Below are positions 5,521-8,908 of a stretch of 8,908 nucleotides of DNA, piece after piece (within the stretch, counting starts at the first letter, position 1; each line of letters starts with the position of its first letter). Below the pieces are notes generated by a model that worked only from the letters and a program-made list of their open reading frames with translations, was not told the DNA's origin and did no database searches. Source of the stretch: Promethearchaeota archaeon (GTDB lineage Archaea > Asgardarchaeota > Lokiarchaeia > Sigyniarchaeales > SOKP01); assembly GCA_016840695.1 (NCBI GenBank), contig JAEORV010000037.1:1-8908 (forward strand), read 5' to 3'. The translations under genes and the position numbers were made by a program.

Positions 5521-8046
5521 ATGCAAATTCAAACAATACCAAAAGATAAATCGACAGAATTACATCCTAAAAATCAAATTCAAAAAGATAGATTATTGAA
5601 TGCAGAATACTGGTTATGCATGGAGCGTGCTAAATATTATACTGATAGCTATCGAGAAACTGAAGGAGACCTACCATCTATTCGCGCTGCGAAAGCATTA
5701 AGGAATACATTTGAGAACATGACTATTAATATCTATCCCGAAGAACTCTTAGTAGGAAATAGATCGTCAAGGTATATCGCACCTCCAATAGCAACAGAAA
5801 GAGGGGATTTCAATTTCGTGTTTAAATATTTACTTTCAGATCTTAAAAAATTTGGATATCACATATCAAAAGAACACGAGAAGCTGTTTTTCAACGAAAT
5901 TTTTCCCTATTGGTTAGGAAAAACTGTTAGAGACATGAAACTTACACTTTTTGAGAAGGCAGGATTAGCCAGTCAATTACAATTAAATTTAAAAAGAATT
6001 AAACAAGCTTTTGGACTTTCAACATTTGTCCACCTTGTTTTAGACGAAGACAGTAAATTTTCTGAAAAAATAAAATTCCTCTTCCAACTTCCGACTAAAG
6101 TGAAAGCCATTAAAGGAGGTACAGCTGATAACATCAAAGGGAGAGGGCGTTGTACTGATACTCAAGCACATATTGTCGTAGGATATAAAAATATTTTCAA
6201 AGTTGGTTTTAAAGGAATTAAAGAAGGGGCTCAAGAGCGATTAAATACAGCAGAAAACGATTTAGAACGGAATTTCCTAGAAGCAGTCATCATGTCATGT
6301 GATTCCATGAAACAATTTAGTATAAGATTTTCTAAACTTGCAGATAACATGGTGGTTCATGAAAAAGACGCAGAAAGAAAAGATGAATTGCTAAAAATAG
6401 CAGAAATATGCAGGAAAGTTCCTTGGAACCCTCCAGAGTCCTTTTATGAAGCTCTACAATCGTTTTGGTTCATGCAGAACGCTGCCATAATAAGCTATGG
6501 CGCGGGAAGTGGAATTACACCTGGACGAGTTGATCAATTGCTCTACCCTTATTATAAAAAAGATATTGAGAAAAATGTTATTTCTCATGAAGATGTTTTA
6601 AGGTTAGTAGAAGAATTCATAATTAAAATCAATAACAACGTCGTAATATGGCCGAACATTGCGGGTGTACGCTTGAATCATTTAGGCTCGGATGTAGAGA
6701 CCATTACCATTGGTGGATTAGGACGAGATGGTGAAGATGCAACTAATGATTTATCTTATTTATTCATAGAAGCCATAAAAAACACAAATTTAGCGACTTC
6801 AGTTTCCTTTCGGTTCTCGAAGAAAAGTCCGGAAGATTTTGTAAAGAAGGTTTTAGAGATTCATAAATATACTAATAGCCCCGCTTTATTCAATGATGAG
6901 GTTATTATCCCTGCAATGGTTAGAGATGGTTATACAGAAGAAGCTGCTAGAGATTATTGCATTGTAGGATGTGTAGAACCTAGTGGAAACGGGGATACTT
7001 TTGGAGCTACGGGAGGTTCTAAACTTTATTTCCCAACAATTCTCGATTTAGTATTTAATCGTGGAAAAACAACATTCTTTGGAACGCAAGACACTGAAGA
7101 TACAGGAAATCCCGAAGATTTTGAAACTTTTGAAGATCTCATGAATGCGTTCTATAAGCAATTGCAATTCATTGTTGACGCTGTTGCTGAAGCGGGAAAT
7201 TTAAGGGACGGAATTTGGGCGGAGCACTTTCATAATCCCCTCATTTCATGCACTATTGATGGGTGTATTGATAATGCCAAAGACATGACGCAAGGAGGAG
7301 CAATTTATCAATTTCATGCAATTGGTGGCGGAGGATTAGGAACTACCGTAGATTCCCTAGCGGCAATTAAAAAATTTGTCTATGAAGAAAAGAGAGTAAC
7401 TATGAGCGAATTAGTTACCGCCCTACAAACAAATTTCAGAGAAAAAGAACCGCTCAGGCAATTGCTTTCAAATGGTCCAAAATATGGAAATGATGATGAC
7501 TATGTAGATTCTATTGCTGTAGAAATAGTTGATAAATTTTGCGATATGGTTTACAATAAAGGGCTAACTCTGGGAGGACATTTTAAAGCAAGTTTTAGTT
7601 CTTATGGTTTAAATGTGTATGAAGGTGCTTTAGAACCCGCAACGCCAGATGGACGATTAGCTGGAACTGCTGTGTCCAATGGAATATCTCCTTGTAATAA
7701 AGCTGAAATGAATGGCCCTACAGCAGCCTTAAACTCTGTAGCTAAAATTGATCATACAAAAGCAGGATATGGCGACGCTTTAAATATAAGATTACCCAAC
7801 TCTGTTGTCACCACGGATAAAGGTATTGAATTTTTTAAAAACCTAGTTGAATCATACTTCGAAAAAGGAGGATTGCACGTTCAAATGAACACGATGGGAT
7901 CTGAATGCTTATGCGACGCCCAAGTGAACCCCGAGAATTACGAAGATTTAATTGTAAGAGTTACGGGTTATGCCGCATATTTTACGAGGTTAGGAAAGAA
8001 AATTCAGGAGGATATCATTGATAGAATTGAATTTTCTGAATTTTAA
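5521..8046 (+). CDS. Glycyl radical enzyme, GCVEP type (substrate unknown)
   Basis: This 841-residue protein is a complete member of the pyruvate formate-lyase/diol dehydratase/choline-lyase superfamily. These enzymes use a stored glycyl radical to form a thiyl radical that attacks the substrate, and they are oxygen-sensitive. The PFL-like domain begins near residue 25 (ERAKYYTDSYRETEGD, LLVGN near 76-80) and contains ITPGRVDQLLYPYY and the thiyl motif IVGCVEP, with Cys484 and the base Glu486. The C-terminal glycyl domain ends in RVTGYAAYFTRLGKKIQEDII with Gly816, 25 residues from the end, as usual. The Cys-Val-Glu-Pro motif excludes pyruvate formate-lyase (Cys-Cys) and places it with dehydratases and C-N lyases. 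Two familiar dehydratase positions differ: the Asp 14 residues after the thiyl Cys is Gly498, and the GHxxxDY motif reads AHIVVGY (His217, Gly221). From memory of CutC, Thr497 has the spacing of its Cys489/Thr502 pair. An activating radical-SAM enzyme is required and is not in the window. Confidence 0.92.
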   Translation: MQIQTIPKDKSTELHPKNQIQKDRLLNAEYWLCMERAKYYTDSYRETEGDLPSIRAAKALRNTFENMTINIYPEELLVGNRSSRYIAPPIATERGDFNFVFKYLLSDLKKFGYHISKEHEKLFFNEIFPYWLGKTVRDMKLTLFEKAGLASQLQLNLKRIKQAFGLSTFVHLVLDEDSKFSEKIKFLFQLPTKVKAIKGGTADNIKGRGRCTDTQAHIVVGYKNIFKVGFKGIKEGAQERLNTAENDLERNFLEAVIMSCDSMKQFSIRFSKLADNMVVHEKDAERKDELLKIAEICRKVPWNPPESFYEALQSFWFMQNAAIISYGAGSGITPGRVDQLLYPYYKKDIEKNVISHEDVLRLVEEFIIKINNNVVIWPNIAGVRLNHLGSDVETITIGGLGRDGEDATNDLSYLFIEAIKNTNLATSVSFRFSKKSPEDFVKKVLEIHKYTNSPALFNDEVIIPAMVRDGYTEEAARDYCIVGCVEPSGNGDTFGATGGSKLYFPTILDLVFNRGKTTFFGTQDTEDTGNPEDFETFEDLMNAFYKQLQFIVDAVAEAGNLRDGIWAEHFHNPLISCTIDGCIDNAKDMTQGGAIYQFHAIGGGGLGTTVDSLAAIKKFVYEEKRVTMSELVTALQTNFREKEPLRQLLSNGPKYGNDDDYVDSIAVEIVDKFCDMVYNKGLTLGGHFKASFSSYGLNVYEGALEPATPDGRLAGTAVSNGISPCNKAEMNGPTAALNSVAKIDHTKAGYGDALNIRLPNSVVTTDKGIEFFKNLVESYFEKGGLHVQMNTMGSECLCDAQVNPENYEDLIVRVTGYAAYFTRLGKKIQEDIIDRIEFSEF

Positions 8047-8052
8047 AGATTA

Positions 8053-8060
8053 TATATAAA
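8053..8060 (+). promoter_or_regulatory. Possible internal TATA box before GRE 2
   Basis: TATATAAA lies in the 53-base gap between the two enzyme genes and could start a transcript near 8082. Read-through from GRE 1 is equally possible, since there is no T-run terminator in the gap. Confidence 0.25.
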
Positions 8061-8083
8061 AATAAAACTTATAAAATAACTAT

Positions 8084-8089
8084 AAGGAT
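8084..8089 (+). promoter_or_regulatory. Ribosome binding site of GRE 2
   Basis: AAGGAT lies 10 bases before the ATG at 8100. It resembles the site before GRE 1 (AGAAGGAT), which supports both starts and suggests the two genes are translated in the same way. Confidence 0.4.
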
Positions 8090-8099
8090 TTAAAGAATA

Positions 8100-8908
8100 A
8101 TGGTTGTATACGCAAGTAATGACAGAATTAAGCGTATTAGGCAAAGATATCAGAACGAGACGCCTGTAATTTCCATTGAAAGAGCAAAATATTATTCAGA
8201 GAAATGGTTTGAAACCGAAGATAGTGGCCTCTCTAATGGAGAACGAGTTGCTCTTTCCATTAAAAATGTCTATGAAAAGATGACTCATCATGTCGATCCT
8301 GACGATAAAATTGCGGGTTACTGGACGGAAAGCTTTTTAGGCATCCCAATCGACATCGAAAAAGGTGCCTTTAATAAAGTCTTCCAAACAGAATTAAAAT
8401 GGAGTAAAATGTTCCAATTTAGAATCAAGTCCACCTTAAAATCCTTTTCATATTTAATCAAAAAACGAAATTTTCGCAAGTTTATCAAGAATTCTAAAGT
8501 TCTGCGCTCTTCTGGGGTCACTCCCCTAAATTTGGGAATAAAAACCATGAACAAAAGAACCATTAATCCTTTTACAATAACAAAAAAGGATAGAAAAGTA
8601 TTATTGAAGAAATTATTCCCTTTATGGAAGGATAAAAATATCGTGGATTTGCTCGAAGATCGCATTCCAAAGTCAGGATTAATAGAAGGTGACATGTTAG
8701 AATTTACAAGGGGTTTTCCTTCTAATACCTCCAGGCAAACAATTCTCCTTTCAATGTGCTCTACAATTGCTGTCATACAAGGTCATCTGATTTTAGATTT
8801 CGAAACTGTATTGGAAAAGGGATTGTTAGGTATTCAGTACGAAATAAAAGAAGCACTGAAAGAAGAACAAACTCTTTCTGAAGAAGAAAAAAGTTTTCTA
8901 AAGTCAAT
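8100..8908 (+). CDS. Second glycyl radical enzyme, N-terminal part (runs off the window)
   Basis: An open frame of 269 codons runs from ATG 8100 to the right edge. It begins like GRE 1: SIERAKYYSEKWFETE (about 25-40) matches ERAKYYTDSYRETE, IPIDIEKGAFNKVF (about 82-95) matches the same region, and FPLWKDKNIVDLL (about 173-185) matches FPYWLGKTVRDM. It is therefore a paralogous PFL-like domain. Between these anchors it carries about 45 extra residues rich in Lys and Arg (around 100-155). Near the end of the visible part it has GHLILDFETVL (Gly228, His229, Asp233), the usual dehydratase/lyase form of a motif that is altered in GRE 1. The catalytic Cys and the glycyl radical site lie outside the window, so it is not known whether it is itself radical-bearing. 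Close spacing and equal strand suggest co-transcription with GRE 1. The minus-strand frame in 8318-8776 is a shadow of this gene. Confidence 0.85.
   Translation, partial: MVVYASNDRIKRIRQRYQNETPVISIERAKYYSEKWFETEDSGLSNGERVALSIKNVYEKMTHHVDPDDKIAGYWTESFLGIPIDIEKGAFNKVFQTELKWSKMFQFRIKSTLKSFSYLIKKRNFRKFIKNSKVLRSSGVTPLNLGIKTMNKRTINPFTITKKDRKVLLKKLFPLWKDKNIVDLLEDRIPKSGLIEGDMLEFTRGFPSNTSRQTILLSMCSTIAVIQGHLILDFETVLEKGLLGIQYEIKEALKEEQTLSEEEKSFLKS

Noticed and set aside
6961..6990. Reading GRE 1 as pyruvate formate-lyase
   Set aside because: PFL uses two adjacent cysteines, whereas here the motif is a single Cys followed by Val-Glu-Pro, the dehydratase/lyase form.
8318..8776. Open frame of 152 codons on the minus strand
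   Set aside because: It lies entirely within GRE 2, whose plus-strand frame has clear family similarity. The minus-strand translation shows no recognisable motif and no promoter.
1..8908. CRISPR array, insertion sequence or prophage
   Set aside because: No regularly spaced repeats, no transposase or integrase, and no terminal inverted repeats were seen. The only large repeat is the 7TM tandem duplication.

Overview
The window looks like AT-rich archaeal chromosome. The evidence is an archaeal-type ribosomal protein uS10, a TrmB-family regulator, TATA-like promoter boxes (TTTATATT, TTTATAAT) at about the right distance from most starts, and several starts without a Shine-Dalgarno sequence. 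The combination of a URO-D/methyltransferase-type protein, an archaeal inositol-monophosphatase-family enzyme, and glycyl radical enzymes (GREs) under a TrmB gene suggests an anaerobe, possibly an Asgard (Lokiarchaeia-like) archaeon. That placement is inference from gene content, not phylogeny.

Left part (1-2430). The 3' end of a URO-D-superfamily gene (+ strand) converges, 8 bases apart, on an inositol-monophosphatase-family gene (- strand). Upstream of that, also on the - strand, lie an unrecognised two-part protein with a possible nucleic-acid-binding N-terminal half, and then the gene for ribosomal protein uS10. The uS10 reading frame clearly continues about 16 codons upstream of its first ATG into the conserved N-terminal strand, but no ATG, GTG or TTG is available there. 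The gene therefore either starts at an unusual codon (ATA sits where Met is expected) or carries a one-base indel.

Middle part (2430-4263). Two 253-residue seven-helix membrane proteins lie in tandem on the + strand. They are 178/253 identical when aligned without gaps, and the last 33 residues are identical. Their promoter blocks are also duplicated (41 of 43 bases identical), so the whole unit of about 874 bases, promoter included, was duplicated.

Right part (4264-8908). A TrmB-family regulator with its own short-leader promoter is followed by a T-rich terminator. Next is a 221-base control region with a 10-base inverted repeat, then an 841-residue GRE with the thiyl motif GCVEP (Cys484, Glu486) and the glycyl-radical motif RVTGY (Gly816). 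A second, divergent GRE begins 53 bases downstream and runs off the window. The two enzymes differ at an active-site motif and in a long basic insertion in the second one. Neither carries the PFL-type Cys-Cys pair in what is visible, and no radical-SAM activase lies inside the window. The likely unit is regulator, GRE 1, GRE 2 and (predicted, outside the window) an activase: an archaeal GRE pathway of unknown substrate. This is the most interesting part of the window.
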